A program made the translations under genes and the position numbers. DNA of 64,000 nucleotides from Spodoptera frugiperda (taxonomy: Eukaryota > Arthropoda > Insecta > Lepidoptera > Noctuidae): the NCBI RefSeq assembly GCF_023101765.2, contig NC_064236.1, positions 496,001 through 560,000 on the forward strand. The letters run 5' to 3'. The notes below the pieces were generated by a model. That model did no database searches and was not told where the DNA came from. It worked only from the letters and a program-made list of their open reading frames with translations. Below are positions 13,680-26,620 of this stretch, one piece after another (positions within the stretch are counted from its first letter, which is position 1; the number at the start of each line of letters is the position of its first letter).

Positions 13680-13845
13680 AGGGGGAAAATCATCAAAGCA
13701 CTCCCACGCTGGGTGAAGCGAGAGGGAATGTTAGACTTTTACTAACTAAAAAACACCCCGTTCCTATTCCTACTTCGAGTCGGAGCCCCAGTAACTTGGA
13801 AGGTCATCTGCAGCTCCGGTCGAGCAAAACTGACTTTTACTACTA
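13680..13845 (-). mobile_element. Retrotransposon 3' UTR fragment
   Basis: It matches the R1/Jockey-type 3' UTR: on the + strand CACGCTGGGTGAAGCGAG, then TTACTAACTAAAAAACACCCC, then CGGAGCCCCAGTAACTTGG. It is moderately diverged. Confidence 0.6.
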
Positions 13846-16800
13846 CTGACTTTTCAATTATAATAGATACATTATTGAACCTCTAACACCATTTGTCTTA
13901 GTTCGAACAGACTGAATACGGTACTATTAATTAATAACTGAACAAAAAGCTCACCAGCAGCAGGTATTACTTAACTTACATTGTACCTAATTATCGATCG
14001 CGATCACTTTTTATTCCCGTCGAGTTTATTTATAAGATAATTTAAAGCGTCAACAAGCAGCCATCGACCCGGCTAATTCATTTCATGCCTTCGTCGCTCG
14101 TTCTCCGGTCTACCCGAAATCCCGAAATTGGGATATGCGATGTATTCCAGAATAGAACCTTCTTGGAACTGCATGATTACAGCCAAGGACTTATTTGAAT
14201 AGCTTCAGCTTAACTGACTCAATTGGTATTTTAATTTGGTCATTGTAAAACAGACTTAGTGGCTTAAAATAAAAGGTGATTCTTGCTCATGGACTATCAT
14301 CAAGAACAACTTAATGTTCTTCTTAACTTTAAAAAACATTTTAGAGTTGTAAATGCAGACGTTAGATTTGAACTTTACAAAGTAAGATAGATTTATGATG
14401 CAAAAATTTTTAATATTTGACCTTTAACAACTACCTATAATTATTGGTTTCCATACAAATGCGAACCCTAAGTGCATCTTAAACCCGGTATAAATGCATA
14501 GACGTAGTTTGAACGACGGATTTATCGAGAGTCGAATCAGGAGCTTTTTGTAAAGGTCAATCGTATTCATACTATCATGATTTATATTTTTGTTGTTCGT
14601 AAAACATTAACAACCTCGCGGGGATGTATTATTTATATTACAATACACTTTTATTTATGATATAATTATATGTGAAACAGAACAAAGCGTTGGTAGCTTG
14701 CATTCAATGAGGGGGGTCTATGATAGCAGCGGTCATCTTATGGCTGGATGAGTATGATCGTGATGCAGGTGATAGGAATTTACTTCTAATTAATACATCA
14801 TTAAACAATAGTTATTGTTAACAATATTCCTGATAATACTTATAGTCCTTTTACGATTAACCCTGTATTTATAGAATGCGTCCATTGTACTTTATTATGT
14901 CAACATAAAGGTGGCGACAGCTTGACGTGCTTTTGTGTGGGTTTTGTTCGAGAGCTGAAGAGTGACGTAGGTTTTTAAAAGCGTCCTTTGCACGGCGCTA
15001 CAGCATGAACAACGTGCACAGTTTATACTTTGATTTATGTCATTCAAAATTTCTTTTGGTCTTTGGTGGTGGGTGTACGTATTTTTGTATCGTGAAAATT
15101 ATTTTTGCATCCAATGTGCGTAGGACATTGCTACAAGTACTAAATTGATAACAAAACTACTATAACTTTGAAACCTATTCGACATTGTTGACAGACATAC
15201 ATACGTTTTGTTCGTCCTGCAGTGAATGAACCAAAAAAGAACACGAAAAGTCTGTGAATAGAATACAACAGAGCGAGCGTAGACTGAATGAAGCAATCCG
15301 TTTTTACGTATCATGTAATCTGGATTCGGGGCACTAGAATCCGACCATTGTATAGTGATACTCAGGCATGTGAGACGGTGAGGCACCCGGGTATGTCCTA
15401 AAACTATGACCAGTATCCGAGAGCCTGAAACTGCTCTTCCATCATATCATACACGTAACATCCTTAACCTTACTGCGATCCCTATGCCTCCGACATATTC
15501 TGGAGATTACCAAACCACTGCTTTATAGAAAGGCTTTTGTTCAGTACAATGCCTGCCGGCTGATCATGATTGCATTGTTCTGTCTAACATATGTAGAAAA
15601 TGCAGTATTTTACATATCCTACGAAACTGCTTTAGTGTAACCGTCTATGTATATGAAGTATATAGCATGATAAGACGTTACAATTGTATTTAAATTCACA
15701 AAGAATATAGTGAAAGTAGTGTGATCGGTTTATACAGATTACTATGTAAAGCGATGCGTTACTTTCACACATTGAGCCAGAAAAAAAACGTGAATGATAA
15801 AAAAGCAAACCATTATTTCCGTATTTTTTTTCTTTAAAACAATAAACCCGAATCATTGGAGAATGTATAAAAGTATTTTGCATTAAACATTTTTGGGTAT
15901 CTTTTTTATTGTTACCATAAAATTATGTTTAAAAAGCGATATGGTTTTAAGTAGGTTATATACATAGGTATAGATGTTATTATGCCTGTGCAGGTTGCAT
16001 TAAAAAATTCCTTTTAATGGTTTAGTTAAGATAATGAATGTTGATAAAGCTGTAACAAGAATAGTAAAATAGAATCAAAGACAATAAGCCAGGAGCATCT
16101 AGAGGTAGTTACGTAATGTTCATATTTTTCTTTAACCCTTTGACGGCGTAAAGAATAAAAATTCTGCTTTAAAAGAACATTGTTAGAGTAAAAATGCATT
16201 TCTCTTTAAAAGCCAGTTTACTTGAGTACAGAAATCTGCTTTTTTAAAGCTGGTACAATTAATAGCATTCTAGTTAGAGCAATTAATTTTATGACTAGCG
16301 ACCATGCTTGGCGTCGCGTGGTCTTTGAACAATTTACTGATGCGTTGTTCATCATTTAGTGAAATAAGACAAAGGTTTGTTCTTCGTCAGACTAATTTGC
16401 TTCAAATATATATATAATACTAATTCGCTCGCTGTAAGGAACTGTACCAATTTTTTTCAAGTATTGAATTACAATATTTTATTCCTTTACGTAGTAATGA
16501 GAAACTTAGTAACAGACAAACAAGCTAAAAGCTGTTTTATTTTATACAAGTAATACAGAAAGGATAAGTATTATTAAACCAAAACTTCACTCAATTACGT
16601 AAAAACAATATTTGATGATTGCCAATAATGCTGGCTTATAGAAGATTACCTTATAATAATAATTTGTTATATTGTTGCTACAATTATTAATTCACGAAAT
16701 TAATGATTGTGTTCACACAACGTACTAAGTGTTTTTATTAAATTGGCTTATAATGAGATTAAAACAGTAATTTTACAGAATAAAATAAATTCAATTTCTG

Positions 16801-17481
16801 GTAAAATAAACTTAATGATTTGCAGTTGGTAAGACTATCGAAATATATAGCCAAATACTGTGGTAATATTGAAATCTTCATTTTTGATAGTGTTTACTAT
16901 TTAGATACTAGATACTTATTTAGCCTCTCGACATATGATACAGACTTATTGATAATAGTGAGTGCAACGACCTCATGACTCTCTGTTGGTTAGTTAATTA
17001 GTTAACATTTGTCATTTGACATTTGTGGTCTCAGGTCAATTGCTACTGTGGAGAGAAAAAAATAACTAAAAGTATCATAATACATCGTCCTGTACCATTA
17101 AGTAAATTTAAATAAAGGTTAAGGATAAGTTAATTAAAATAAGTCTTTATTTCATTAACAATAATAAACGAAAATGGCTATTTTAGTTTTCATACAAATC
17201 GGTACAATTTATTGGAAAATCAATAACCGTCGAGTTTCGCAAAACTTGTCACCATTAGATACAAGTTCTGCAAATCTCAGTAAGTAAGTACGTGATATTT
17301 GTATTGCATACAGAGTCAACTCATAAACAAACATACAAGTCGACATAAAGTTAATTTAATTGATTTCTACTTTAGTAATACTGTGATTGATATATTGTAG
17401 CTTGGATTTCGAATGAGACTTGCAAAATTGAACTCTGTGTATTACATAATATGAGTATAGATTGACTTATATAGAGCGACT

Positions 17482-17777
17482 GACTGCCTCGTTGGTTGAG
17501 TGGTCGCAAGTGCGACTGTCGGACAAGGGGTCTCGGGTTCGATTCCCGGGTCGTGCAAAGTATTACTGGGCTTTTTTCGGATTTCCGAAAATTTCTCAGT
17601 AGTAGCACGGAGTCTGGAATTATGTCCAGGATATGGCAATAGGCTCACCCTCTATTACATGGGACTTTATAACACAAATGGTGAAAAGTGGGTGTAAATT
17701 GTATAGCGGCATTACGTGCCGTAATGTGCTCCTCTGCCTACCCCTTCGGGGATAAAAAGCGTGACGTTGTGTGTGTG
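17482..17777 (+). mobile_element. tRNA-derived SINE with perfect 12-bp target duplication
   Basis: The RNA polymerase III boxes are intact: A box TGGTTGAGTGG (17493-17503) and B box GGTTCGATTCC (17536-17546). A tRNA-unrelated body and a GT-rich tail follow. The element is bracketed by TATAGAGCGACT at 17470-17481 and 17778-17789, a direct sign of target-primed insertion. Confidence 0.85.
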
Positions 17778-20700
17778 TATAGAGCGACTAAGGGACTATA
17801 CAATGGGCAGCAACTCTTGCGCTATCAGATCATGGTTCAGTTCAACGCTTTCGAACTGATCTTTCTCCATCACTACTCCATAGGAATCTACACTCTGAAA
17901 CGAGCAAATAGTTTCACTAGAGGACTGACCGACAGACAGACATTTGGTTTTTTTTTTAATTGTTTTATTTGCTTTGACTCTCAATAGTGCCTTCCCAGTC
18001 TATTTAAAATAAATAATGTTGACTTTGACCACAGTTCGAAAGGGATCTCAAACTCGCCTGCTAATCTTGGAGATAAAATTTGCAATTCCACTGGAGATAA
18101 TGGCATTATATCTACTAAATAAATAAAAACAGTATTACTTACTTATGCTGTAAAATATTATTACAGATGTCATTATAGTCAGCTATAATGCTAACAAACA
18201 CAAAAGCGATGCAAGTTTCATTCCATGTCACTTTTACGAGTGTTGAAACACACTTTATTATGTCTTATTTACTCATGTAGCACACTTTCCTATATTCTCG
18301 TTCAATTAGTGTTCAGCAATCAATCGAACTTATTACTTTAAAGTGAGAAGTTAAACAGTTTCAATTAGCTTTGGCAATCGAGTAATGTGCGGCCATGATG
18401 TAACACAGACAGCATAGGCCAGAATCGAACGTTGTCATATATTCTTTAACCTTAATGTTTGACACAATCTCCCTCTATCCTATAAACTGCAATTAAATTT
18501 AAAAATACTGACCCATTTTTCACAGGAACTTGAAAAAAAAGAACCTAGGAATTGGGTCAAAATACTCGAGTAATCGGATTACCTATGCATGGAGAGACTA
18601 TGCTAAGTAAATATATTGTAAAGCTCGTCTTCCCAGTAGTCCGGGGAAACCTATGTAAAGAATGACTGAAAGTAATAGGAATATCTAGTACATGTAGTGT
18701 TTCAACTTACAATGTTGCAGATTTTTTTAATTTCTCTGAAAAACCACGGAGGAATTAAGCCTGGTACTTTACATGGAATCCTTAATATAGCTGATGGTAT
18801 GAAACGTGTGTCTGCATTACATATTAAGACCGTCACAGATGTAGTTACATTGTACATGGTCTTTATGTATGTGACAATATGTGGCATTATACATAAACAC
18901 CCCTGCGCACCTCAAACATATAAAAAACAATACAACGTTTCATGTTTTAGGAGTGTAGTATTTAAAATACTAATAATAAAATATTCAATGGTCAATGTCC
19001 AATGTTATATCATTGATTTCACTTCTAATGTACATAACACGTATCGGTAGATCGGTACTAACTTTAAATTTCCCTAATTATACATCAAGCAGATTTAAAT
19101 CGACTATATAATATCGTAACAACTATAAAACTATTTCCTTTCAAAGCAAATTATATAGAATTAGAAAAGGTTCCGTGTTTCGCTGGGTGCCGACAATCAA
19201 TTGCATGGCGTGATGCTCAGCGTCGCCCGATGTTTGCACTACCGGTTTATAATCGAACGCTACTTAATCATGTTTTAGATTATCTTCACAATTTAAAGGA
19301 AATTACACACGTAATTACAGGCAACGTTATGTGTTTTCATCGGGCAGAAGTACATTATAACTCCTGTACGGTTGGATAGGTACGTTAGGTACGTAATGTA
19401 CGTAGTTAAGCAGGATTCCATTTTAGGCACCATGCTGCTATTGGTAATCCCTGATATCCCAACAATGTGCTGGCTGATCCCAGATCCGATCAGAGACACC
19501 ATTCTTGACTTTCACACTTAATATGTAATCAGATAATTAACAAAATAACACTTTTGTTTTATTCATCCAGATTGATGACATGACGAAATTTTCCGTAGAT
19601 TTTACCATGTTTTGCAATATGATATTATATGCTTGTGCAAAGCAATCGATGTCTTACATATTAATACGGAAGACAAGCAATCCAAGAGTTGTTTACAAAA
19701 TAACATCGAAGGAAATATTAAACTTACAAAACTTATAAAGGCAGATTGACAGAAATACAATAAGGAAAACATGGCTAACAATAAGTATTTAATTCGAAAG
19801 GAGAAAACAAAATATCGGCGGCATATTAATAAAAACGTGTTCGTGGAATCATGAAGCGATTTTCATATATATGAACAAGCCAGGAAGTACATTTTGAATG
19901 AAAATTGGTATATCAAGTGGATATAGTGAAATTGCAACAAAAGTTTCGGTAGTGCGCGCACTATTTGAGGTGGATTCAGACTTTTGTTTTGGTAGGCTGT
20001 GTATCTGTGTTAGACCTGCAGTGCCTCAGATTGAATGCATACTCCAAATATGTGGCTTCGGGCTAGGTTTAGATTTCGGATTGTATTCAGTTGATTTTTG
20101 AATGGGAAGCCGAAACAATATTTCGCAGCTAAAAATTCTTCTGGAACGAACAGTAAAGTTGAAACTGACGATACTGAACTTCGATTTTTCGCGTAGTTTT
20201 AACATAATCTAAGTAGACAAAAAGGTCATTGTACCTACCTAGCTAATCCAATTAGGACACAGGAAATTACAAAAGCAATACTAACAGACTGAAAACAAAT
20301 ATATGTCCAGTGCAAATACAAATGCGGAATCAGTTGTACATTGCGACAAGCACATGTCGACAGCCTCACATCTATTACGCGGTCCACGAGAGCGGATGAA
20401 GTTGCGCGTTCTCCTGTCTCCAAGCCAAAAGATAATTACTTGTTTAAAAATACGATTCCCAGTAAAAGAAAAATATGCAAGCTTGCGGCGGGTCGTTGTA
20501 ATATCGTATTTATACGTGAAATGCATTTATATTTAATCATTATAATTTAGTATCTATCATGAGCTTATATTTTTGCAAAATGTAACATCGAACAACAAAA
20601 TGTTAACGTATTTCATAATGCCTGCAACATGTATTTGTCCCGTAAGAGGAACGACGGAAACTTATAAAACCATTTTGAGCGTCAAACTTCGCACTTGGTC

Positions 20701-21319
20701 GGACTATTTCGAAGTGATGTCACTTGGCTGTAATATCAGAACTGAACGAAGTCTCTAGGAAAGGCGCTGCGGCTTAATGGCAACCGGCGCACTCTTTTAT
20801 CAAGGAATGGACTCGTCGACAGAAAGTATACGTCACACAACTTTGTAGGAGGTACCCTTTGAGCTGACTGTACGTGCACTAGTATAAAGTTTAGAAATCT
20901 AGATCGGATAGTTGATTCTTTGATATAGCAACTGCGAGCGAGGATCACGTGATTCTTCTAATGGATGCGTCCTTCTATCCTGTGTCGTGGTTGCGTTTAC
21001 AATCACATGATCGAACAGACAAATCCTACCTAAACCAGGAAACATTCTATTGTCCTGTGTCAGACTTAAAGCAAAAACCAGCTGCCGAACAACATTGATA
21101 TATCTACAATGCCTTTCTGCCTACATATATAAAATACTGTCCAGTATCCAATAACGTAGGTTTGTTTGCTCGATGTTCATATTCAAAACATATAATACAT
21201 ACCTACACACGTATGTAAACTTCATACATTTCTCTGTTTCTTTTTTGTCGAAATTTGTTGAAACTTTATATTTTGCAGTCGTTAGTCTATGCGGAAATGT
21301 TATTTTCGGATTTCAGAAC

Positions 21320-21637
21320 ATATCGTTACTTTGTATTTCCCCAAAGGGTTTGCAAGAGGTTTTTTTTTTGTATTTTTTGTATAAGAGGTGCATATTATGG
21401 CATATAATGCCACCCTAAGTACAATGTACCTAAACTTACTTTTCACTATTAGTCCTATGTAATAGGGGGTGAGCCAATTGCCATATACCGGGCACATTTC
21501 GAGACACCGTGCTACTAATGAAAAATAAAAATTTTAAGTAGCCCCAGTAAGATTATGCTCGACCCGGCAATCGAACTATCGATCGATGTCTTGCCCGGCA
21601 GTTGAATTTGTCACCACTCGCCAAACGAGGCAGTCTT
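21320..21637 (-). mobile_element. SINE, second copy of the same family
   Basis: Read on the - strand it shares the head (GACTGCCTCGTTTGGCGAGTGG), the middle (ATGGCAATTGGCTCACCC) and the 3' part with the copy at 17482. It is more diverged and carries an internal insertion around 21355-21385. Confidence 0.75.
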
Positions 21638-23426
21638 GCTTATCCCTTCGAGGAATATGGTGTTATAGTAAACAGTTATAACATTTTGGTTGATTCCTGT
21701 ATGTTTCCCCTCTAGCATGATTCATTTCAATAAATAATTCACAATTAGTAAAAATCCGTTGTGTCAATAAGAATGTATGGTATTTAAACTAAAACGCGTA
21801 AACAAACGGATTTTAATGAAATATTTCCCGCTTACATTTTTAATATAAATAAAATATGGGCCTCTGTTTGATGAAGTGAATGTTTGAAGCAAATATGTCA
21901 ATTCTATTTCTGTCGAGAGTCATCCGGGCTTTGTAAATTTTGAGAATAATAGTGGGGCTTAGTTATATTGGGTAAGTTGAAAATGATGTTGGTTTTAGAT
22001 GCCCATTACACACCAGTTTTGGCAGTCAGTGTCTAATTTGCCATAATCATTGTTTTGATTGACGGAAGCTACCACGTAGTGCAGCGTTTGAGTTGCGCAG
22101 AGTGGTGATTCGTACAAACAAACATAATTCATGATTGATGTATGTATAACCGTGTAATAGGCTCCTATGTGCCTCTCGCAGGCATGATGGTTGCTCGACT
22201 TGTCGTGTGATCATGGTACACTTGATTTATCCTAGTGCTCCAAATATTGCAAAGCTAGGGCGTTTCGTATATTGAAAGAAACGTGCAACATTACAAAAAA
22301 AGACTATAATTTGGAGCAAATAACATGCAATTACTAACTACATGTCGCCGTCAAACGATTACCAAGTTAAATAAACGGCAATATAGTTTTTACACAAACA
22401 TCCACATTTTTACGTTTTTTTATTGAAGTAAGCGCGGTTCTGTCGATATGTTTGTAAACATGCAGAGAGTTAGAACTAAACTTGTTTACTCAAGACTGAT
22501 CAGTGGTCGTATACGAGTCTTTTTAATAAAAAAAGAAGTACCTACTTTGAGCACTAAACGTACTTAATACTACAAGACTACATGTTTTTAAATCGCAGCT
22601 TCATATGTACCACGTTATAAAAGCCTTGTATATCATTAAAAAATGTTTAGTCGGTACAAGAATTTATTATAGTGAACTCTCATTATCTTGTATTCTTGTG
22701 AGTTCGTCATTATAGCACAATAAACATACCTACGCAAGTATCGAATAATGTGTTCGTTGTACCGGGAAAAGCTCTTTTAACAATAAAAAGCAAAAATGAG
22801 AAATATTTGCCAGCGGTTGCTCGCTATACGAATAATGACGGTACTTGCGTTTTTGTTAAAAATAGTCATACAGGGTCACCGGAGCAAAATACATTTAATG
22901 TCCAATTACTCTAATGTTTGTTTTTCTAAGACATTTGTGCAGTATTATTTTGTAAATTACATAACATTAGCCACACTTAAATCTTTATCACCAAACATAA
23001 ATATATGTCGTCCGAATCAGTCCAATCGTTTACAAGTTCTGTGACACACATACACATGTTTTAAGACCAGATATACGAGCAACGTGCAGAACATCAAATA
23101 CTATCACCATCAATCACTATACCTACTTCATGAGTTTGGAGTTAACTTCGGGATTTTGTCAAAATGTCTGGAGTGAAAGTTGGACTCCCCGAGGACAGTG
23201 GAGGGTCGCAAGTAATATGTTACAATGTGTTCAGGAAGTTTGTGTATCATACAAGTAACATTCATCACTGTGAAGTCACATAAAATCACTGTTTTTTTGC
23301 ACGTTCCAATTTTAACACATTAAACGCCGTGGGGGCAATAGTGACCGGCGATAGCGCAGGATTTGCCATCAACTGAATTTTGTTGGCAGTTAAAGTCTTG
23401 AGTTGGAGGGATTTTAAACCGCAATA

Positions 23427-23545
23427 GTAAAACGGGGTGAATAGAATTCAAAAGGTGAATAGACACAGGAATGGGGTGAATAGATGTTAGGACATTTTCC
23501 CAACATTTATTCACCCCTCTTCTGCATCTATTCACCCCGTTTTAC
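23427..23545. repeat. Nested palindrome with GGGGTGAATAG motif
   Basis: A perfect 18-bp inverted repeat, GTAAAACGGGGTGAATAG (23427-23444) and its complement (23528-23545), encloses a second inverted pair around 23477-23520. It probably belongs to a snap-back MITE. Confidence 0.75.
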
Positions 23546-26489
23546 GGTAGTTAAATACCCATCTCAAATACATAATAAACGAGTTTAGTTTGACATAATG
23601 AGAGATTTTACATAATACATACAAAATCTTCAACATACAAAGAAAAGAAATACTTGTACATTCTTTGAGTCAGTCCTGTAAAAGTTTTAGGTAACGAGAT
23701 ATTCCGCTCTTAGACGTTTCACATCATACAAAGCGTGGCACATATAAAGGTTTTAACTAAACTGTATCCAATGTCGTTCTTTCAAATCTAAATCTAAAAG
23801 AATACAAGAGAACACATTTCTGCATTTTCTCTCTAGAGTCTGGAAATACGTTACACGTGTCGGCAATCCCAAGGTCCGACAAATTGCATCCAACTCCAGG
23901 CTTCATTTCATTAGGTACATTATAGCGTGTGGGGGTAATATGTAGTATGTATGTAATAAGTAATGCGGTCGACATTCCACTACATTGTGGGTATTCCTAT
24001 ACATACCGAAGTTATGTTTGGACATAATAATCTCTCATATTATATGCAACGAGATTTTGTACTAGTTTCTACGTTGAGAAGTAATTAAACTTTTCCGCTG
24101 CAGTTTTCTGATATTATATTATGTAGGGCAAAGTTTATTAGCAAGGGTATACCACTAACAATCTTTGTTTAAATGTTCTTGTTTGTAACGGATATATGTT
24201 AGACTAGAGATAGCAGACTGATATATTGAAATTTTAAGATACATGAATAAAGACATTTTTTAGTATTCATAACATTAATATAATGATGCTGTACTGAAGG
24301 TCGAGTTAGAATCTGATTTGGGTAAAAGGACACTGAAATAGGATTTTGTCTTCATCCAGAAATAATTGAATTTAAACCTCGACTCATATATCAAATAGTT
24401 TGCGCAAAAAAGAGATTGAGACTTAGTCAAGAGAAATCATCCAAATTATTTGATTCGCGGTCAAAACCGCGTACGAAGACTAGTGTTGCCCTTTATGAAA
24501 TTGTTACGAACCCTATGCCCTACATTCATCACGCATATCAATGTTTCGTGTAAATAGTGCATGAAAAGCCCTTGATTGGTGATTCAGTTAGCGGTATACC
24601 ACCAAACCTGAATTAACAATACTTGTTGCTGCCCAAAATAGCCCTTGCTGTTGTTTCAGGGTTAAATTAGGGCTATACGTGTTTCGCAATGCCTGATTAA
24701 GTCTCGGTTAGTGTAACTATTTAACCCATTTTTTATACAAAATATTTTATAGCAAAAATATTATTTAGTGTGTGTCAGTTAAGCTAACATAAACGGATTC
24801 TATGTAACAAATCCTTGATGTTTTTATATCGTCCTACAGTACTAGCTCATTCAGATGTTAGAAGACGGATCATACAATAATTCGGTAAATAATAAGTTGA
24901 ACTTGTATCTTCTGTATAAAGATAATTTCAACACTTACAAAATACAGAAATAAAATGATTAATGAAAGAAACAGAGTATTTGGTAGTTAGTAAAGAAACT
25001 AACATCAAGTAAAATTCTAGAACAAATTATTATCGCATCGTATGTAAACACGCATATAACACAAGTAACGGAGTGACAGCAGTTAACATAATAACACGTT
25101 TGAACCGAAACACGTAACTGTGATGATATAACCTAATACATCGGGTTAACCGACATTTTCGTACGGTACTGGGTTCGATTTCAACTGCTTTGAAACGAGT
25201 CGTCGTCGTACGTTGATGTGGATGACTACGTAGTATTTGCATAAGTTTAGTCTTGAAAGTATTTGCGGAGTTGTTTGTTAAGTTACCGTTGCATTATTTG
25301 CGCAATCATTCTTTTAAGGAGATGCAAGTGAGATTATTATGATCTTAGTTTGTTGATATTCGTCTATCTACCGAGTAGAGGGCCAAAGTTCGGGTCCAGT
25401 GAGTAGGTATTATTGAATTCTTTAATCGATTTCTCGAATACAATTTTCTTTTATTTATTTGCTGGAGGCAATGGAATTTTACAACGACGTCTTGTTGGTT
25501 AAGCGAGTATGTGAATCTCAGGTACAATTCTACAGTCTGACAAAAATGATACCTGTTTAACAAAAAGCGTTTAAATAGTTATATCATTTATTACGTACAA
25601 TACAGGGAATAAATACCTGCCTCATACCGAAATAACATTATTATAAAGTTCTTGCTTGGCAAAACGTTGTATTTATTAAGTAGTCAGGCAGGAACTATGA
25701 GACGCGATCGCGTACAACTTTTCCTTCCACGACTATCTACGACTAAGTGTCGGATATCATAATTGGCGTACACAGCCTAAAAAATGTACCGGCCTCATTA
25801 CAACTTGCACATGGTAACGCTGCATTTTCAACCTTAATACTTTCATCTTTAGTGTACATTAAGATGATCTGTGACACCTGAGTTTGTTTAGATCTCTGTT
25901 TGTAAAACATAATTTTCAAAAGTATCAATACCTATTTGCTGCAGCGTACACAAACATTGTTAGCATTACTGTTTGATCGACGTTACAACTAGAATTCCAT
26001 GATATCCAAATTACATTCCACAATGTGAACAAGTCAGGCTAAAATCATTATGCAAGCTGAATTTGCCAAAACCACAAATTAATCACATTACAATGAGCAT
26101 CACAGCAACAATTCGCACTTTGATGTTTGCCACAAATACACAAATAATCAGTCGGTGTTTAGAAATGAACGGTGCTCGAATATCGAATATACAAGATTGA
26201 TATGTAAGTAAAATTAATATGCTATGCACGGCCGGACAACAGTAGCAGTGCGCCTAAATTAATTATTCACTAGCTAGCACGCATCGCATTGAATTACCAA
26301 GTACAGGCAGATCAACATTATATGTTAGTTTTATAATACATTATAGGTATACACAATCATCTGTCACTTTCATCTGTGCACTACCTAATGGTCAACTGAC
26401 GCCTCTACTGTCCGCCTGGACAGTAAACCATTCTTGAACTAAGTTTTTTATAAATAAATTAACAGTTAACTGTTGCATTGTTACAGAAA

Positions 26490-26620
26490 ATGCGACTAAT
26501 CGTCGTGATTGCCCTTGTGGGCGCTGCGATGGCGAAGGACAGTGACTGGCAGCCGATCCTGCCAGACACTTCGGTGATGTTCTCCACGTACCATACTCCT
26601 GAAAGGTCTTTAGATACTAA
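26490..26620 (+). CDS. Coding exon 1 of the pentraxin-domain gene
   Basis: It encodes the signal peptide and residues 1-43 plus two bases of codon 44. An acceptor (ttgttacag) ends at 26486, three bases before the ATG, so this is not the first transcribed exon. The donor is GTAAGT at 26621. Confidence 0.88.

Larger units (their letters stand above)
9261..17469. other. AT-rich noncoding stretch
   Basis: Apart from the repeat fragments at 12660-12825 and 13680-13845 and a weak retrotransposon scrap near 10190-10250, I see no exon with credible splice sites and no intact element. It is intergenic, or a very long 5' intron of the pentraxin-domain gene. Confidence 0.5.
17790..26486. other. Noncoding stretch upstream of the first coding exon
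   Basis: It holds the second SINE (21320-21637) and the palindrome at 23427-23545. The sequence after 17865 (GAAACGAGCAAATAG, then GACCGACAGACAGAC) recurs in related form at 58070-58110. No supported gene was seen; open frames here have no domain or splice support. Confidence 0.45.

Noticed and set aside
17482..17557. Functional tRNA gene
   Set aside because: The A and B boxes are present, but the ends do not pair as an acceptor stem. A long unrelated body and a target duplication show it is a SINE.
17372..17987. Small ORFs around the SINE
   Set aside because: They follow SINE sequence on either strand and end at its borders or soon after.
18697..19050. 117-codon ORF as a gene
   Set aside because: It has no recognised motif, ordinary AT-rich composition and no promoter or splice evidence. 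It is left unassigned.
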